Positions 1 to 9,714 of a stretch of 41,065 bases of DNA are shown here, one piece after another (the stretch's first letter is position 1; each line of letters begins with the position of its first letter). Source of the DNA: an uncultured Aquimarina sp. (GTDB lineage: Bacteria > Bacteroidota > Bacteroidia > Flavobacteriales > Flavobacteriaceae); assembly GCA_938011245.1 (NCBI GenBank), contig CALLUJ010000040.1:1-41065 (forward strand), read 5' to 3'. The position numbers and the translations under genes are program-made. The notes below the pieces were generated by a model. It did not search any database. It was given only the letters and a program-made list of their open reading frames with translations, and was not told the DNA's origin.

Positions 1-479
1 TACTGTATTCTAATATGTTGTAAAGCTTCAATCACTAGTTTTACAACATGAAATCTATCGGTTACAATCTTAGCATTTGGAAAACAAATTTTAGCTGCTA
101 AATTCATGTTATTTGCCATATCTAAAGTAACTTCTTTCACCTGTTTTCGCTCATCTAGTGAGATTCTTTCTATGGAGCTAATAATATCTTGACTTTTCAC
201 TCCTTTTACACAGCTAACTAATGTTCCTTGTTTACCACATCCATTTTTATTTGTTAAATATGTATAAAGCTCTCCTTTAGATAAGCTTAGCTCGTCTAAA
301 CTTAGAAATTCACCAATATTATCTGGATAAATAAGATAATCTTCACTGTGAGACTTTTGCTCCCACTGCTCAAATCCACTTACTTGTTTTTTATAATGAC
401 GTTGTAAAGTTCTTGGTAAAATACCGTAATGACTAGCTATATTACTTATCGTATCTTCTCGGGTCTCTACCTGTAGCTT
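1..479 (-). CDS. ISAon1-type transposase, DDE catalytic part (partial, 3' end outside window)
   Basis: This frame is open from 479 to the window edge (about 159 codons) and has no internal stop. It starts with a helix-turn-helix-like stretch (SNIASHYGILPRTLQRHY). It continues with LSLDELSLSKGELYTYL, which matches the first catalytic Asp region of ISL3-type DDE transposases, then VTLDMANNM (second Asp) and KIVTDRFHVVK, the conserved DRFHV block. No ATG, GTG or TTG lies in a sensible place at its beginning. A stop at 480-482 closes the frame upstream, and it overlaps the end of the upstream ORF in the +1 frame. It is therefore probably made by a frameshift from the upstream ORF or by reinitiation. 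The third acidic residue would lie outside the window. Confidence 0.75.
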
Positions 480-828
480 TTAAAAAACAAGAAAGTTCTG
501 TAGTTAATTTTGAACCTTCTGCTATAAAAGAATAATCATTGCTTATTTCTTTTGATTTGGTTTCTTTATCTCGCCAACGTCTCGTTTTTACATGCAAATA
601 AACTGCCTTTCCACGAATAGGAAAGTCTTGAATTTGTTTGCTACTCTTAAATCCTTTTGATTCATATTCTAATTTTGAATAACCTATAGGAAGTTGATTC
701 TTCTCCTCTAAATAGATGTGGAAAGTGTTCTTTTTTGTTGAAATATCTCCCAGTTCTTTAAAGGATATAATCTCAAAATACAATAATAAATCTTCTGGTA
801 AAATTATACTTAATAACGATGTAGTCAT
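442..828 (-). CDS. ISAon1-type transposase N-terminal region protein
   Basis: A 128-residue protein that I recognise as the short first ORF of ISAon1-group elements. It has a beta-rich N-terminal half (LPEDLLLYFEIISFKEL) and a conserved central block (FPIRGKAVYLHVKTRRWRD) that precedes the helix-turn-helix of the transposase. Its last 12 or so codons overlap the catalytic ORF, which is in the +1 frame relative to it. The ORF looks complete: ATG at 828 and TAA at 444-442. Whether the product acts alone or only as the N-terminal part of a frameshifted fusion cannot be told from sequence. Confidence 0.72.
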   Translation of the reverse strand: MTTSLLSIILPEDLLLYFEIISFKELGDISTKKNTFHIYLEEKNQLPIGYSKLEYESKGFKSSKQIQDFPIRGKAVYLHVKTRRWRDKETKSKEISNDYSFIAEGSKLTTELSCFLKATGRDPRRYDK

Positions 829-935
829 GCTTAATAATTAAAAATCTAAAATAACTAATCCCCATAAATTATCGTTGACCCATTTTTAGTTCTGAATAGC
901 TATTTTTGGGGTTTTCATTTACATTAATTTACAAC

Positions 936-993
936 AAAACCCTAGTATTTACAAGGGTTTTAGATATTCTGAATTAGTCAATTTAATTGACTA
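936..993. repeat. Two short inverted repeats between IS and rplQ
   Basis: AAAACCCT at 936-943 is repeated inverted at 954-961 (10-base loop). TAGTCAATT at 975-983 is inverted at 985-993 around one base. Neither is followed by a convincing T-run. They may be remains of the insertion site or weak terminators facing the IS. Confidence 0.4.
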
Positions 994-1001
994 CGAATCA
1001 A

Positions 1002-1033
1002 AAAAAATGCAATTCGAAAGAATTGCATTTTTT
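1002..1033 (-). terminator. Rho-independent terminator of the ribosomal protein operon
   Basis: A 14-bp perfect stem (1002-1015 with 1020-1033) with a four-base loop (GAAA on the plus strand, TTTC on the transcribed minus strand). On the minus strand the stem ends in a T-run. It lies 27 bp after the rplQ stop codon, where a terminator is expected. Confidence 0.85.
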
Positions 1034-1059
1034 AATATGAAAAAAGTGTAATTATAATA

Positions 1060-1524
1060 CTACTCTTCTTCTTTAGCTACTGGAGTTTCTACTACTGGAG
1101 CCACTTTTTTAGCTCTACTTCTACGAGTATTTTTCTTAGCAACAGCTTTACCTGGCGTGTAAATTTCATTAAAATCTACTAACTCAATCATTGCCATTTC
1201 AGCATTATCACCTAAACGATTACCTAATTTAATAATACGAGTATATCCTCCTGGGCGATCGCCAACTTTAGAAGCTACAGTTCTAAATAATTCTGCAACA
1301 GCCTCTTTTTGTCTTAGTTTAGCAAAAACTAGTCTTCTATTATGAGTAGAATCTACTTTTGATTTTGTTACTAAAGGCTCTAAATATTGCTTTACAGCTT
1401 TTGCTTTAGCCAAGGTAGTATTAATTCTCTTATGCTCTATAATTGAGCAAGCCATATTTGCTAACATAGCAGTACGGTGAGCTGTTTTTCTACCTAAATG
1501 ATTTATTTTTTTTCCGTGTCTCAT
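1060..1524 (-). CDS. rplQ: 50S ribosomal protein L17
   Basis: Large-subunit protein near the exit tunnel. The N-terminus [17 protein letters not shown] is the L17 signature, followed by the [12 protein letters not shown] helix and the [20 protein letters not shown] block near residues 92-111. At 154 residues it is longer than the E. coli protein (127) because of a tail from about residue 124 with a basic KK/RR part and an acidic end ([10 protein letters not shown]), as is usual in Bacteroidota. It is the last gene of the operon, about 60 bp after rpoA, and is followed by the terminator at 1002-1033. Confidence 0.98.
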   Translation of the reverse strand: MRHGKKINHLGRKTAHRTAMLANMACSIIEHKRINTTLAKAKAVKQYLEPLVTKSKVDSTHNRRLVFAKLRQKEAVAELFRTVASKVGDRPGGYTRIIKLGNRLGDNAEMAMIELVDFNEIYTPGKAVAKKNTRRSRAKKVAPVVETPVAKEEE

Positions 1525-1583
1525 GACAATTGGTTTTTTACATCATCTTGCTCTACCCATTTTGAGGAGCAAAATATGATGAA

Positions 1584-2576
1584 TTAATCTTTATCTAATT
1601 TATACTTAGCTAAGTCCATTCCAAAACTAAGCCCTTTGACGTTTACTAATTCCTCTAATTCGGTAAGAGATTTCTTTCCAAAATTACGGAACTTCATAAG
1701 GTCATTTTTATTAAATGATACTAAATCTCCTAAAGTATCAACCTCTGCAGCTTTTAAACAGTTAAGTGCTCGAACAGATAAATCCATATCGATTAACTTA
1801 GTTTTTAATAACTGGCGCATATGTAACGACTCTTCATCATAAGTTTCCGTTTGAGCAATTTCGTCTGCTTCTAACGTAATTCTTTCATCAGAGAATAACA
1901 TGAAATGGTGAATAAGGATTTTTGCAGCTTCTGTTAACGCATCCTTAGGGTGAATAGATCCATCTGAAACAATTTCGAAAACTAATTTTTCGTAATCTGT
2001 TTTTTGTTCTACACGGTAATTTTCAATGCTATACTTAACATTTTTAATTGGTGTATAAATAGAATCTGTAAAAATAGTTCCTACAGGTGCATTAGGTTTT
2101 TTATTCTCGTCAGCAGGCACATAACCTCTACCTTTTTCGATAGTCAATTCAATTTCTAAATTTACTGACTTATCCAAATTACAAATCACTAAGTTTGGAT
2201 TCAATACTTGGAAACCAGAAATATATTTTTGAAAGTCTCCTGCTGTAATTTGATCTTGACCAGAGATTGAAATAGATACGGTTTCATTTTCAACATCCTC
2301 AATTTGTCTTTTGAAACGTACTTGCTTTAAATTCAAGATAATTTCAGTAACATCTTCCACAACGCCTGTTAATGTCGAAAACTCATGATCAACACCATCT
2401 ATACGTAAAGACGTAATTGCAAAACCTTCTAAGGAAGAAAGTAATACACGACGTAAAGCATTTCCGATGGTTAAACCATAACCTGGCTCTAAAGGTCTAA
2501 ATTCGAATTTGCCTTCGAATTCAGTAGAGTCTATCATAATTACTTTATCAGGCTTCTGAAAATTTAATATTGCCAT
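1584..2576 (-). CDS. rpoA: DNA-directed RNA polymerase subunit alpha
   Basis: Core RNA polymerase assembly subunit, 330 residues, normal length. The N-terminal dimerisation domain (about 1-230) shows [21 protein letters not shown] and the [21 protein letters not shown] block. The C-terminal domain (about 250-320) carries the helix-hairpin-helix [21 protein letters not shown] and the [11 protein letters not shown] segment that contacts promoter DNA and regulators. It lies between rpsD and rplQ, as in most bacteria, so polymerase output is tied to ribosomal protein output. The gap to rpsD is 94 bp, longer than most gaps in the operon, but I see no promoter or terminator there. Confidence 0.99.
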   Translation of the reverse strand: MAILNFQKPDKVIMIDSTEFEGKFEFRPLEPGYGLTIGNALRRVLLSSLEGFAITSLRIDGVDHEFSTLTGVVEDVTEIILNLKQVRFKRQIEDVENETVSISISGQDQITAGDFQKYISGFQVLNPNLVICNLDKSVNLEIELTIEKGRGYVPADENKKPNAPVGTIFTDSIYTPIKNVKYSIENYRVEQKTDYEKLVFEIVSDGSIHPKDALTEAAKILIHHFMLFSDERITLEADEIAQTETYDEESLHMRQLLKTKLIDMDLSVRALNCLKAAEVDTLGDLVSFNKNDLMKFRNFGKKSLTELEELVNVKGLSFGMDLAKYKLDKD

Positions 2577-2670
2577 ATTTCTTCGTTTTAATTATTATAG
2601 AGTTGTGCGGTTTATAAGCATGAAGAAAACATAAAAACCCTTTGGCTCAATAACAATATGATATAATTTA

Positions 2671-3276
2671 TTATTTCGAATATAATTCGACGATGAATTG
2701 TTCGTTAATGTTTTCAGGAATCTGAATACGCTGTGGTATAGAAACATAAGTTCCTTCTTTAGTTTCATTATTGAAAGTCATCCATTCGTAAACTGCACTA
2801 TTAGCACTTAATGAATTATTTACAATTTCTAAAGATTTTGATTTTTCACGAACTCCTATTACATCACCAACTTTAACTTGGTAAGATGGAATGTTTAAAA
2901 TTTCTCCATTTACAGTTATATGTCTGTGAGAAACTAATTGTCTTGCTCCGCTTCTAGTAGGCGCAATTCCCATACGATAAACTATATTATCTAAGCGGGA
3001 TTCACATAATTGAAGTAAAACCTCACCTGTAATACCGTTTGCACGTGTGGCTTTATCAAATAGATTACGGAATTGTTTTTCTAAGATTCCATAAGTATAT
3101 TTTGCTTTTTGCTTCTCCATTAATTGGATAGCATATTCGCTCTTTTTACCACGACGACGGTTATTTCCGTGTTGTCCTGGAGGGTAATTTCTTTTTTCAA
3201 AAGACTTATCATCTCCGAATATCGCTTGTCCGAATTTACGGGCGATTTTTGATTTTGGACCAGTATATCTTGCCAT
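2671..3276 (-). CDS. rpsD: 30S ribosomal protein S4
   Basis: Primary 16S rRNA-binding protein needed to start small-subunit assembly. It is 201 residues long, begins [16 protein letters not shown], and carries the S4 RNA-binding domain around residues 92-155 ([12 protein letters not shown], then [15 protein letters not shown]). It lacks the N-terminal Cys cluster of zinc-binding S4 forms, which is usual for this phylum. It sits 95 bp after rpsK, in the standard rpsM-rpsK-rpsD-rpoA order. Confidence 0.98.
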   Translation of the reverse strand: MARYTGPKSKIARKFGQAIFGDDKSFEKRNYPPGQHGNNRRRGKKSEYAIQLMEKQKAKYTYGILEKQFRNLFDKATRANGITGEVLLQLCESRLDNIVYRMGIAPTRSGARQLVSHRHITVNGEILNIPSYQVKVGDVIGVREKSKSLEIVNNSLSANSAVYEWMTFNNETKEGTYVSIPQRIQIPENINEQFIVELYSK

Positions 3277-3371
3277 TACTAAAAAATGTATTAAAATTAA
3301 TTGGGTGTTTATGAATTAAGGTCACTGTCCTTCGATAAACAAAGGCCCCAAAGATAACTAAATTTATATTA

Positions 3372-3755
3372 TTATACTCTACGTCTTTTTGGTGGACGAC
3401 ATCCATTATGTGGCATTGGAGTAACATCGATTATTTCGGTTACTTCAATTCCTGCATTATGTAAAGATCTAATAGCAGACTCTCTACCATTACCAGGCCC
3501 TTTAACGTAAACTTTTACTTTTTTAAGACCCGCTTCTGATGCTACTTTTGCACAATCTTCTGCAGCTAACTGAGCTGCATATGGAGTATTCTTCTTAGAA
3601 CCTCTAAAACCCATCTTACCAGCAGATGACCAAGCGATTACATCTCCTTTTTTATTTGTTAACGATATAATAATGTTGTTAAAAGAAGCTGTTACATGTG
3701 CCTCTCCTACTGCTTCAACGATTACTTTACGTTTTTTTGTTGTTGATTTTGCCAT
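3372..3755 (-). CDS. rpsK: 30S ribosomal protein S11
   Basis: Small-subunit platform protein of 127 residues. Key stretches are [33 protein letters not shown] and the C-terminal block [18 protein letters not shown], which is nearly invariant in bacteria. It lies between rpsM (69 bp upstream) and rpsD. Confidence 0.98.
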   Translation of the reverse strand: MAKSTTKKRKVIVEAVGEAHVTASFNNIIISLTNKKGDVIAWSSAGKMGFRGSKKNTPYAAQLAAEDCAKVASEAGLKKVKVYVKGPGNGRESAIRSLHNAGIEVTEIIDVTPMPHNGCRPPKRRRV

Positions 3756-3824
3756 ATTTAAAATTTTAGATTTTGATATTGAAAATAGAGTTTACACTCT
3801 GGCACCAATACCTACCTCTAATTA

Positions 3825-4199
3825 TTATTTAGTTGCTTTTTTCTTATTTGCAACAGTTTTACGCTTACCTTTTCGAGTTCTAGAGTTATTCTTAGTACGC
3901 TGACCCCTTAATGGCAAACCTGCTCTGTGACGAATTCCTCTATAACAACCAATATCCATTAAACGCTTAATGTTTAATTGGGTTTCAGAGCGCAATTCTC
4001 CTTCTATCGTGTACTGACCCGCAGCTTCACGAATAGCTCCAATTTGCTCATCATTCCAATCAGAAACCTTGATGTTTTGATCAACTTTGGCAGTTTCTAA
4101 AATTTCTATAGCTCTACTTCTTCCTATTCCGAAAATATAAGTTAATGCTATAACTCCTCTTTTTTGTTTAGGTATATCTACCCCTGCAATTCTAGCCAT
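3825..4199 (-). CDS. rpsM: 30S ribosomal protein S13
   Basis: Small-subunit head protein that contacts the P-site tRNA and forms intersubunit bridges with L5. It has 124 residues. [26 protein letters not shown] is the typical start, [21 protein letters not shown] the conserved middle, and [14 protein letters not shown] the basic tail that reaches the tRNA. The start codon lies 2 bp after the stop of rpmJ. Confidence 0.98.
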   Translation of the reverse strand: MARIAGVDIPKQKRGVIALTYIFGIGRSRAIEILETAKVDQNIKVSDWNDEQIGAIREAAGQYTIEGELRSETQLNIKRLMDIGCYRGIRHRAGLPLRGQRTKNNSRTRKGKRKTVANKKKATK

Positions 4200-4201
4200 A
4201 A

Positions 4202-4318
4202 TTACCCTTGTCTTTGTTTAAATCTAGGATTCTTCTTATTAATAACGTAAAGACGCCCTTTTCTTCGAACGATTTTACAGTCAGCACTTCTTTTCTTTAA
4301 TGATGCTCTAACTTTCAT
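4202..4318 (-). CDS. rpmJ: 50S ribosomal protein L36, zinc-free form
   Basis: A 38-residue protein found by translating the gap between infA and rpsM. It starts [17 protein letters not shown] and ends NPRFKQRQG, which identifies L36. The classical form binds zinc through three Cys and one His. Here only the Cys at residue 14 remains; the other positions hold Ser, Asn and Phe, so zinc cannot be bound in the usual way. It ends 2 bp before the rpsM start codon. Confidence 0.95.
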   Translation of the reverse strand: MKVRASLKKRSADCKIVRRKGRLYVINKKNPRFKQRQG

Positions 4319-4391
4319 CTCTTTGTTTTTACAAATTAATCAAACATAATAAATCACCTTTTTAATCATAAAATGGTAATATTATTTGTGT

Positions 4392-4607
4392 TTAGTATCT
4401 ATAAGTTATTCGTGCCTTAGATAAATCATAAGGACTCATTTCTAATTTTACTTTATCTCCAGGAAGTAACTTTATATAGTGCATCCTCATTTTTCCAGAG
4501 ATATGCGCTGTTACAACATGGCCATTTTCTAATTCTACACGAAACATTGCATTAGATAATGCTTCAATAATGCTTCCGTCTTGTTCTATTGCTGCTTGTT
4601 TTGCCAT
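4392..4607 (-). CDS. infA: Translation initiation factor IF-1
   Basis: A 71-residue single OB-fold protein that occupies the A site during initiation. It shows [37 protein letters not shown] and the C-terminal [12 protein letters not shown]. It starts 8 bp after the secY stop, which is the spc/alpha junction order secY-infA-rpmJ-rpsM. map and adk, often found between secY and infA in other phyla, are absent. Confidence 0.98.
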   Translation of the reverse strand: MAKQAAIEQDGSIIEALSNAMFRVELENGHVVTAHISGKMRMHYIKLLPGDKVKLEMSPYDLSKARITYRY

Positions 4608-4615
4608 ACTAAAAA

Positions 4616-5965
4616 CTATTGTGCTACTGCTTTTCTTTTAGATCCTGTTTTCATTAAACCATCGTAATGACGATTTAACATATAAGAATTTACTTGTTGT
4701 ACTGTGTCTATTGCAACACCAACCATTATTAATAATGAAGTACCTCCAAAAAACAATGCCCAACCCTGCTGTACATCTAACAAGTTTCTTGCTATTGCAG
4801 GAAATATTGCAATAAGAGCAAGAAATATAGATCCTGGCAACGTAATTTGAGACATAATTTTATCTAAGTAATCTGCTGTTTCTGTTCCTGGTCTAAAACC
4901 AGCAACAAATCCACCACTCCTTTTCAAATCGTCTGCCATTTTATTAGTAGGAACTGTAATTGCAGTATAAAAATAAGTAAAGACTATAATTAATAATGCA
5001 AAAACAAAATTATACCAAAAACCAAAAATATCGGCAAATGCTGTTGTTATACCTTGAGCTGTTTCCGATTCAGTAAATCTAGAAGCTACTAACCCAGGAA
5101 CAAACATAATGGCTTGTGCAAAAATTATTGGCATTACACCCGAAGCATTTAATTTTAATGGAATATACTGACGAGACCCAAAAATATTCTTTTCATATCC
5201 GCCATCTGCAGTTCTTCTAGCGTACTGCACTGGTATTTGACGAACAGCCATTACAAGTAATATTGAAAGAAAAATAATGACAAACCAAACTGCTATTTCT
5301 AATAAAACCATTATTAATCCTCCACCTTCTTCTCCTCCAATACGGGAAATAAAGTTTTGGAAAAATACCTGAGGCAATTGGGCAATAATCCCTACCATTA
5401 TTAACAAAGATATACCGTTTCCTATACCCTTATCTGTAATACGTTCCCCTAACCACATTGCAAAAATACATCCTGTAGTTAAAATAATTACTGAAGAAGC
5501 CACAAAAAGCGTTTGACTTTCCATAACTATAGCTCCATCGGAAGATATTGTATTTAATAAATTATAGATATACCCAGGACCTTGAACTAATGAAATACCG
5601 ATAGTTAACCATCTAGTAATTTGATTAATTTTCTTTCGTCCGCTTTCTCCTTCATTTTGTAATTTCTGCAAATAAGGAATTGCTATTCCCATTAGCTGTA
5701 CTACAATTGAAGCTGAAATATAAGGCATAATACCCAAGGCAAAAACCGAAGCATTCGAAAACGCTCCACCAGTAAAAGCATTTAATAATCCTAATAAACC
5801 ATCTTTGGTTTGACTACTAAGTGCTGCTAGTTGGGAAGCATCGATACCAGGTAGTACCACTTGAGCACCAAAACGATATACTAATAACAAACCAAGAGTT
5901 AAAAGAATACGATTCTTTAACTCTTCGATTTTCCAGATATTTTTAATAGTTTCTAAGAACTTCAT
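4616..5965 (-). CDS. secY: Protein translocase subunit SecY
   Basis: Pore-forming inner-membrane subunit of the SecYEG translocon, 449 residues with about ten membrane helices. Recognisable parts are the first helix with [14 protein letters not shown], the plug-region block [28 protein letters not shown], the cytoplasmic loop [22 protein letters not shown] before the sixth helix, and [17 protein letters not shown] near residues 350-366. The order rplO-secY-infA is standard. The gap to rplO is only 14 bp. Confidence 0.98.
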   Translation of the reverse strand: MKFLETIKNIWKIEELKNRILLTLGLLLVYRFGAQVVLPGIDASQLAALSSQTKDGLLGLLNAFTGGAFSNASVFALGIMPYISASIVVQLMGIAIPYLQKLQNEGESGRKKINQITRWLTIGISLVQGPGYIYNLLNTISSDGAIVMESQTLFVASSVIILTTGCIFAMWLGERITDKGIGNGISLLIMVGIIAQLPQVFFQNFISRIGGEEGGGLIMVLLEIAVWFVIIFLSILLVMAVRQIPVQYARRTADGGYEKNIFGSRQYIPLKLNASGVMPIIFAQAIMFVPGLVASRFTESETAQGITTAFADIFGFWYNFVFALLIIVFTYFYTAITVPTNKMADDLKRSGGFVAGFRPGTETADYLDKIMSQITLPGSIFLALIAIFPAIARNLLDVQQGWALFFGGTSLLIMVGVAIDTVQQVNSYMLNRHYDGLMKTGSKRKAVAQ

Positions 5966-5979
5966 TTTACAATTTAGAA

Positions 5980-6432
5980 TTATAGAGTGATTGCTTCTCC
6001 TCCAGCAGCTTCGATAGCTGCTTTTGCTGTAGCTGTAAATTTATGAGCAGATACTTTTAATTTTGCCTTCAACTCACCTCTCCCTAGTATCTTAACTAAT
6101 TCATTTTTTCTTGCTAAGCGAGCACTAATCAGCGCATCAAAATCAACAGTTTCAGAAATTTTACCTGCATCAACAAACGCTTGTAATGTATCTAAATTGA
6201 TTCCTTGATACTCTTTTCTATTAATGTTCGTAAAACCGAACTTTGGCACACGTCTTTGAAGAGGCATTTGACCACCTTCAAAACCGATTTTTCTAGAATA
6301 TCCAGAACGAGACTTAGCTCCCTTGTGACCACGTGCAGCAGTACCACCTTTACCGGAACCTTGTCCACGACCTAAACGCTTTCCTTGACCTTTAACCGAA
6401 CCTGAAGCAGGCTTTAAGTTACTTAAATTCAT
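5980..6432 (-). CDS. rplO: 50S ribosomal protein L15
   Basis: Late-assembling large-subunit protein, 150 residues. The Gly- and basic-rich N-terminal extension (KGQGKRLGRGQGSGKGGTAARGHKG) that threads into 23S rRNA is diagnostic, followed by GFEGGQMPLQRRVPKFGF. The C-terminal globular part ends AKAAIEAAGGEAITL. It follows rpmD by 11 bp and is translationally close to secY. Confidence 0.98.
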   Translation of the reverse strand: MNLSNLKPASGSVKGQGKRLGRGQGSGKGGTAARGHKGAKSRSGYSRKIGFEGGQMPLQRRVPKFGFTNINRKEYQGINLDTLQAFVDAGKISETVDFDALISARLARKNELVKILGRGELKAKLKVSAHKFTATAKAAIEAAGGEAITL

Positions 6433-6443
6433 CTTTTATGCTT

Positions 6444-6623
6444 TTAAATCGTTTCAACAGAAACTAAATGTTGAACTTTATTTACCATTCCTAAAATGTT
6501 AGGAGTATCTTGGTGCTCTACAGTTTGACCAATTTTTTTAAGTCCTAAAGATTCTAAAACTCTTTTTTGATTGGCTGTACGGTTAATAGCACTTTTCACT
6601 TTTGTTACTTTTATAGTTGCCAT
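6444..6623 (-). CDS. rpmD: 50S ribosomal protein L30
   Basis: A 59-residue protein found by translating the gap between rpsE and rplO. It reads MATIKVTKVKSAINRTANQK, then RVLESLGLKKIGQTV and NILGMVNKVQHLVSVE, which matches the compact beta-alpha-beta L30 family. It starts 10 bp after rpsE and ends 11 bp before rplO, at its usual place in the spc operon. It is complete. Confidence 0.95.
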   Translation of the reverse strand: MATIKVTKVKSAINRTANQKRVLESLGLKKIGQTVEHQDTPNILGMVNKVQHLVSVETI

Positions 6624-6633
6624 ATCTCTAATT

Positions 6634-7158
6634 TTAACCGTTAAATACTTTTTCTAAAGAAACACCTCTTTGTGCAGCAACTTGCTGTGCTGAACGCAAA
6701 CGTAATAAAGCATCGAATGTTGCCTTTACTACATTGTGAGGATTACTAGACCCTTGATTTTTAGAAAGTACATCATGTACACCTACAGATTCAAGTACTG
6801 CACGTATAGCACCACCTGCAATTACTCCTGTACCTGGTGCTGCAGGAAGCAATAAGACCCTTGCCCCTCCATACTTACCTTTTTGTTCATGAGGTATAGA
6901 CCCTTTATTCAAGGGAATACGTACTAAGTTTTTCTTAGCATCTTCTACTGCTTTTGCAATAGCTTCTGCTACTTCTTTAGATTTTCCCAAACCATGGCCT
7001 ACTACTCCGTTTTCATCACCAACTACAACTATAGCTGAAAATCCAAAAGCACGACCACCTTTAGTTACTTTAGTAACACGTTGCACACCTACTAAACGAT
7101 CTTTTAAATCTAGTCCACTAGGCTTTACTAATTCTGCGTTTTTATATTTTTGATACAT
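6634..7158 (-). CDS. rpsE: 30S ribosomal protein S5
   Basis: Small-subunit protein with roles in decoding accuracy, 174 residues. The N-terminal double-stranded-RNA-binding-like domain holds [21 protein letters not shown] and [17 protein letters not shown]. The C-terminal domain has [26 protein letters not shown]. It is 6 bp after rplR and 10 bp before rpmD. Confidence 0.98.
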   Translation of the reverse strand: MYQKYKNAELVKPSGLDLKDRLVGVQRVTKVTKGGRAFGFSAIVVVGDENGVVGHGLGKSKEVAEAIAKAVEDAKKNLVRIPLNKGSIPHEQKGKYGGARVLLLPAAPGTGVIAGGAIRAVLESVGVHDVLSKNQGSSNPHNVVKATFDALLRLRSAQQVAAQRGVSLEKVFNG

Positions 7159-7164
7159 ATCTTC

Positions 7165-7521
7165 TTAGAATTTTAGACCTGCTTCTCTAGCGCCGTCTGC
7201 TAATGATTTAATTCTACCATGGTATAAGTAACCGCCTCTATCAAAAGCTACGGTTTCTAATCCTGCCTTTAATGCTTTTTCTGCAATTGCTTTACCTACT
7301 AAATTTGCCTTTTCAATTTTAGTACCAGAAGCACTAGCTAAATCTTTATCTCTTGATGATGCTGCTACTAAAGTAGTACCATCAATATCGTTAACGATTT
7401 GAGCATAGATTTCTTTATTACTTCTAAAAACTGAAAGTCTTGGGCGTGACGCCGTACCACTTACAGTACCACGAATACGCTTTCTTATCTTTAATCTTCT
7501 TGATTCTTTTGAGAATGCCAT
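7165..7521 (-). CDS. rplR: 50S ribosomal protein L18
   Basis: 5S rRNA-binding protein of the central protuberance, 118 residues. [36 protein letters not shown] is the usual N-terminal half, and [27 protein letters not shown] the conserved C-terminus. It lies between rplF and rpsE with short gaps. Confidence 0.98.
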   Translation of the reverse strand: MAFSKESRRLKIRKRIRGTVSGTASRPRLSVFRSNKEIYAQIVNDIDGTTLVAASSRDKDLASASGTKIEKANLVGKAIAEKALKAGLETVAFDRGGYLYHGRIKSLADGAREAGLKF

Positions 7522-7532
7522 AACTTTAGTTA

Positions 7533-8075
7533 TTATGCAGATTTACCTGCTTTTCTTCTTAATTCTTCACCAACAAACTTAATACCTTTACCTTTATATG
7601 GTTCTGGTTTACGGAAGCCTCTGATTTTTGCAGCTACTTGCCCAACTAATTGCTTATCAAAAGAAGTAAGCTTTACTATTGGATTTTTCCCCTTTTCAGA
7701 TATTGTTTCAACCTTTACTTCCGGTGCTACATTTAACACAATATTGTGTGAGAACCCTAAAGCTAAATCTAATTTTTGACCTTGATTAGAAGCTCTATAT
7801 CCTACTCCCACCAACTCTAACTCTTTAGCAAAACCATTAGACACACCTTCTATCATATTTGACACTAAAGAACGATATAAACCATGTTTAGCTTTATGAT
7901 CTTTGCTCTCAGTCGGTCTTTGAAAAGTAATTTGACCTTCTTCTACAGATGCAGTAATTTCCTCAATATCTTGAGTCAATTCACCTAATTTTCCTTTAAC
8001 AGTAACAATGCTCCCTTTCACCTCTACAGTGACACCAGACGGAATAGTTACTGGGTTTTTTCCAATTCTTGACAT
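7533..8075 (-). CDS. rplF: 50S ribosomal protein L6
   Basis: Large-subunit protein near the factor-binding region, 180 residues, made of two similar alpha/beta domains. It begins [19 protein letters not shown]. The second domain includes [10 protein letters not shown] and ends with the nearly invariant [11 protein letters not shown] segment followed by [11 protein letters not shown]. It follows rpsH by 18 bp. Confidence 0.98.
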   Translation of the reverse strand: MSRIGKNPVTIPSGVTVEVKGSIVTVKGKLGELTQDIEEITASVEEGQITFQRPTESKDHKAKHGLYRSLVSNMIEGVSNGFAKELELVGVGYRASNQGQKLDLALGFSHNIVLNVAPEVKVETISEKGKNPIVKLTSFDKQLVGQVAAKIRGFRKPEPYKGKGIKFVGEELRRKAGKSA

Positions 8076-8093
8076 TTTTCTGTCTTTTTACTG

Positions 8094-8492
8094 TTAATAA
8101 ACGTAACAAAGTACTTCTCCACCAACATTGTTTTTTTGGGCTTGCTTACCTGTCATAACTCCGTGAGAAGTAGAAATAATAGCAATCCCTAATCCGTTTA
8201 ATATACGAGGAATCTCAGAAGATCCTGCATATTTACGTAACCCTGGCGTACTTATTCTTTGTAATTCCTGAATTACCGGCTCCTTAGTAATTTTATCGTA
8301 TTTTAAAGCGATTTTAATTACTCCTTGCACCGTTGTATCTTCAAATTTATAACTTAAAATATATCCTTGATCAAATAAAATCTTAGTAATTTCTTTTTTT
8401 AATTTTGAAGCAGGAATTTCAACTACTCTGTGTTTTGCAGCACTCGCATTTCTAATACGAGTTAAATAATCTGCAATTGGATCTGTATTCAT
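8094..8492 (-). CDS. rpsH: 30S ribosomal protein S8
   Basis: Primary 16S rRNA-binding protein, 132 residues. It shows [14 protein letters not shown] at the start and the C-terminal [26 protein letters not shown] block. In E. coli S8 represses the spc operon by binding its mRNA at the rplE start. Here a hairpin lies just upstream of rpsH (8507-8548), but any regulatory role is inference. Confidence 0.98.
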   Translation of the reverse strand: MNTDPIADYLTRIRNASAAKHRVVEIPASKLKKEITKILFDQGYILSYKFEDTTVQGVIKIALKYDKITKEPVIQELQRISTPGLRKYAGSSEIPRILNGLGIAIISTSHGVMTGKQAQKNNVGGEVLCYVY

Positions 8493-8506
8493 TTACATTA
8501 ATTTAC

Positions 8507-8548
8507 GGTATGGGTTTTTAAGAAGACTATCTCCCTAAACCTTATACC
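8507..8548 (-). other. Hairpin in the rpsN-rpsH gap
   Basis: In a 67-bp gap, unusually long for this operon, GGTAT and GGTTT on one arm pair with AAACC and ATACC on the other, separated by a small internal loop. There is no T-run, so it is not a classical terminator. It could be an RNA processing or r-protein binding site upstream of rpsH, or chance in AT-rich sequence. Confidence 0.35.
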
Positions 8549-8559
8549 ATTATATATTT

Positions 8560-8829
8560 TTACCAGCTCGCTTTACGAACTCCTGGTATTAAACCTTGAT
8601 TAGCCATTTCACGGAAAGTAACACGTGAAAGACCAAATTGACGCATGTATCCTTTAGGACGCCCCGTCAACTTACAACGATTGTGCTTACGTACAGGTGA
8701 AGCATTTTTTGGTAACTTTTGTAACGCTTCATAATCTCCAGCTTCTTTTAAAGCTTTTCTTTTTTCAGCATATTTAGCAACCGTTTTAGCTCTTTTTACC
8801 TCACGAGCTTTCATTGATTCTTTAGCCAT
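8560..8829 (-). CDS. rpsN: 30S ribosomal protein S14, zinc-free long form
   Basis: Small-subunit head protein of 89 residues. It has the long N-terminal helix ([20 protein letters not shown]) and the conserved end [24 protein letters not shown] followed by IPGVRKASW. The short zinc-binding form carries two CxxC pairs; here only a single Cys precedes GRPKG, so it belongs to the C-minus class. It starts 2 bp after rplE. Confidence 0.97.
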   Translation of the reverse strand: MAKESMKAREVKRAKTVAKYAEKRKALKEAGDYEALQKLPKNASPVRKHNRCKLTGRPKGYMRQFGLSRVTFREMANQGLIPGVRKASW

Positions 8830-8831
8830 AA

Positions 8832-9383
8832 TTAATTCTTTTTAAAAGGTAATCCCAATTGAGTTAATAAAGATTTCGCTTCAGCATCTGTATTCGCAGA
8901 AGTTTCAAAAGTAATATTTAATCCGCTAATTTTATTAACTTTATCAATATCTATTTCAGGAAAGATAATTTGCTCTTCTATTCCCATAGAATAATTCCCT
9001 CTTCCGTCGAATCCAGTAGCGTTAATACCTTGAAAATCTCTTACACGAGGTAATGAAATAGTTACTAAACGGTCTAAAAATTCGTACATACGTTCACCTC
9101 TTAGGGTAACTTTAGCACCAATTGGCATTCCTTTTCTTAATTTAAATGCCGCAACATCTTTCTTAGAAATCGTAGAAACTGCTTTTTGACCTGTAATGGT
9201 CGTAAACTCATCCACTGCATAATCAATTAATTTCTTATCTGCAACAGCTCCACCAACACCTCTACTCAAAACTATTTTTCTTAATTTTGGCACCTGCATT
9301 ACATTGCTATAGCTAAATTCTTCTTTAAGGGCAGAAACCACTCGATTTCTGTATTCCTCTTTAAGTCTAACTGTATAAGACAT
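8832..9383 (-). CDS. rplE: 50S ribosomal protein L5
   Basis: 5S rRNA-binding protein that bridges to S13 and the P-site tRNA, 183 residues. Conserved stretches are [41 protein letters not shown] and [32 protein letters not shown]. It lies 2 bp from both rplX and rpsN, suggesting tight coupling. Confidence 0.98.
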   Translation of the reverse strand: MSYTVRLKEEYRNRVVSALKEEFSYSNVMQVPKLRKIVLSRGVGGAVADKKLIDYAVDEFTTITGQKAVSTISKKDVAAFKLRKGMPIGAKVTLRGERMYEFLDRLVTISLPRVRDFQGINATGFDGRGNYSMGIEEQIIFPEIDIDKVNKISGLNITFETSANTDAEAKSLLTQLGLPFKKN

Positions 9384-9385
9384 AA

Positions 9386-9700
9386 TTAAATTACTTCATT
9401 AGATTTTTTAGAAAAACGCACTTTTTTATCTCCCTCAATTCTATACCCAACACGTGTAGTTTCTCCAGATTTTGGATCCACCAAAGCTAAGTTAGAAATA
9501 TTGATAGGTGCTTCTTTCTTTATTATTCCTCCTTGAGGGTTTGCAGCAGATGGCTTTTGGTGTTTTGAAATCATATTCACACCTTCTACAATAGCTTTAT
9601 TTTTCTCAATAAATACTTTTTGCACTTTACCTTCTTGTCCTTTGTCATCACCAGCAATTACTCTTACGGTGTCTCCTGTTTTAATCTTTAATTTTCCCAT
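9386..9700 (-). CDS. rplX: 50S ribosomal protein L24
   Basis: Assembly-initiating large-subunit protein of 104 residues. The KOW motif is clear: [22 protein letters not shown] near residues 9-30, followed by [14 protein letters not shown]. It sits 14 bp after rplN and 2 bp before rplE. Confidence 0.98.
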   Translation of the reverse strand: MGKLKIKTGDTVRVIAGDDKGQEGKVQKVFIEKNKAIVEGVNMISKHQKPSAANPQGGIIKKEAPINISNLALVDPKSGETTRVGYRIEGDKKVRFSKKSNEVI

Positions 9701-9714
9701 TTTATTTGAAAGTA

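Larger units (their letters stand above)
1..881 (-). mobile_element. Insertion sequence, ISAon1-type (ISL3-like), truncated by window edge
   Basis: Two overlapping reading frames on the minus strand encode an N-terminal transposase part and a DDE catalytic part typical of ISAon1-group elements in Bacteroidota. The element runs off the left edge, so neither the second inverted repeat nor the target duplication can be checked. The end at 881 is a guess: read on the minus strand the sequence there begins GGGTCAACG, a plausible terminus about 50 bp before the first start codon. The true end could lie anywhere between about 850 and 1000. The element sits just beyond the terminator of the ribosomal operon. 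Confidence 0.6.

Noticed and set aside
3236-3427. Minus-strand open frame of 63 codons between rpsK and rpsD
   Set aside because: It overlaps both ribosomal genes out of frame and has no protein-like features.
4320-4391. Separate promoter between infA and rpmJ
   Set aside because: The gap is AT-rich but has no TAnnTTTG with a TTG at a suitable distance on the minus strand.
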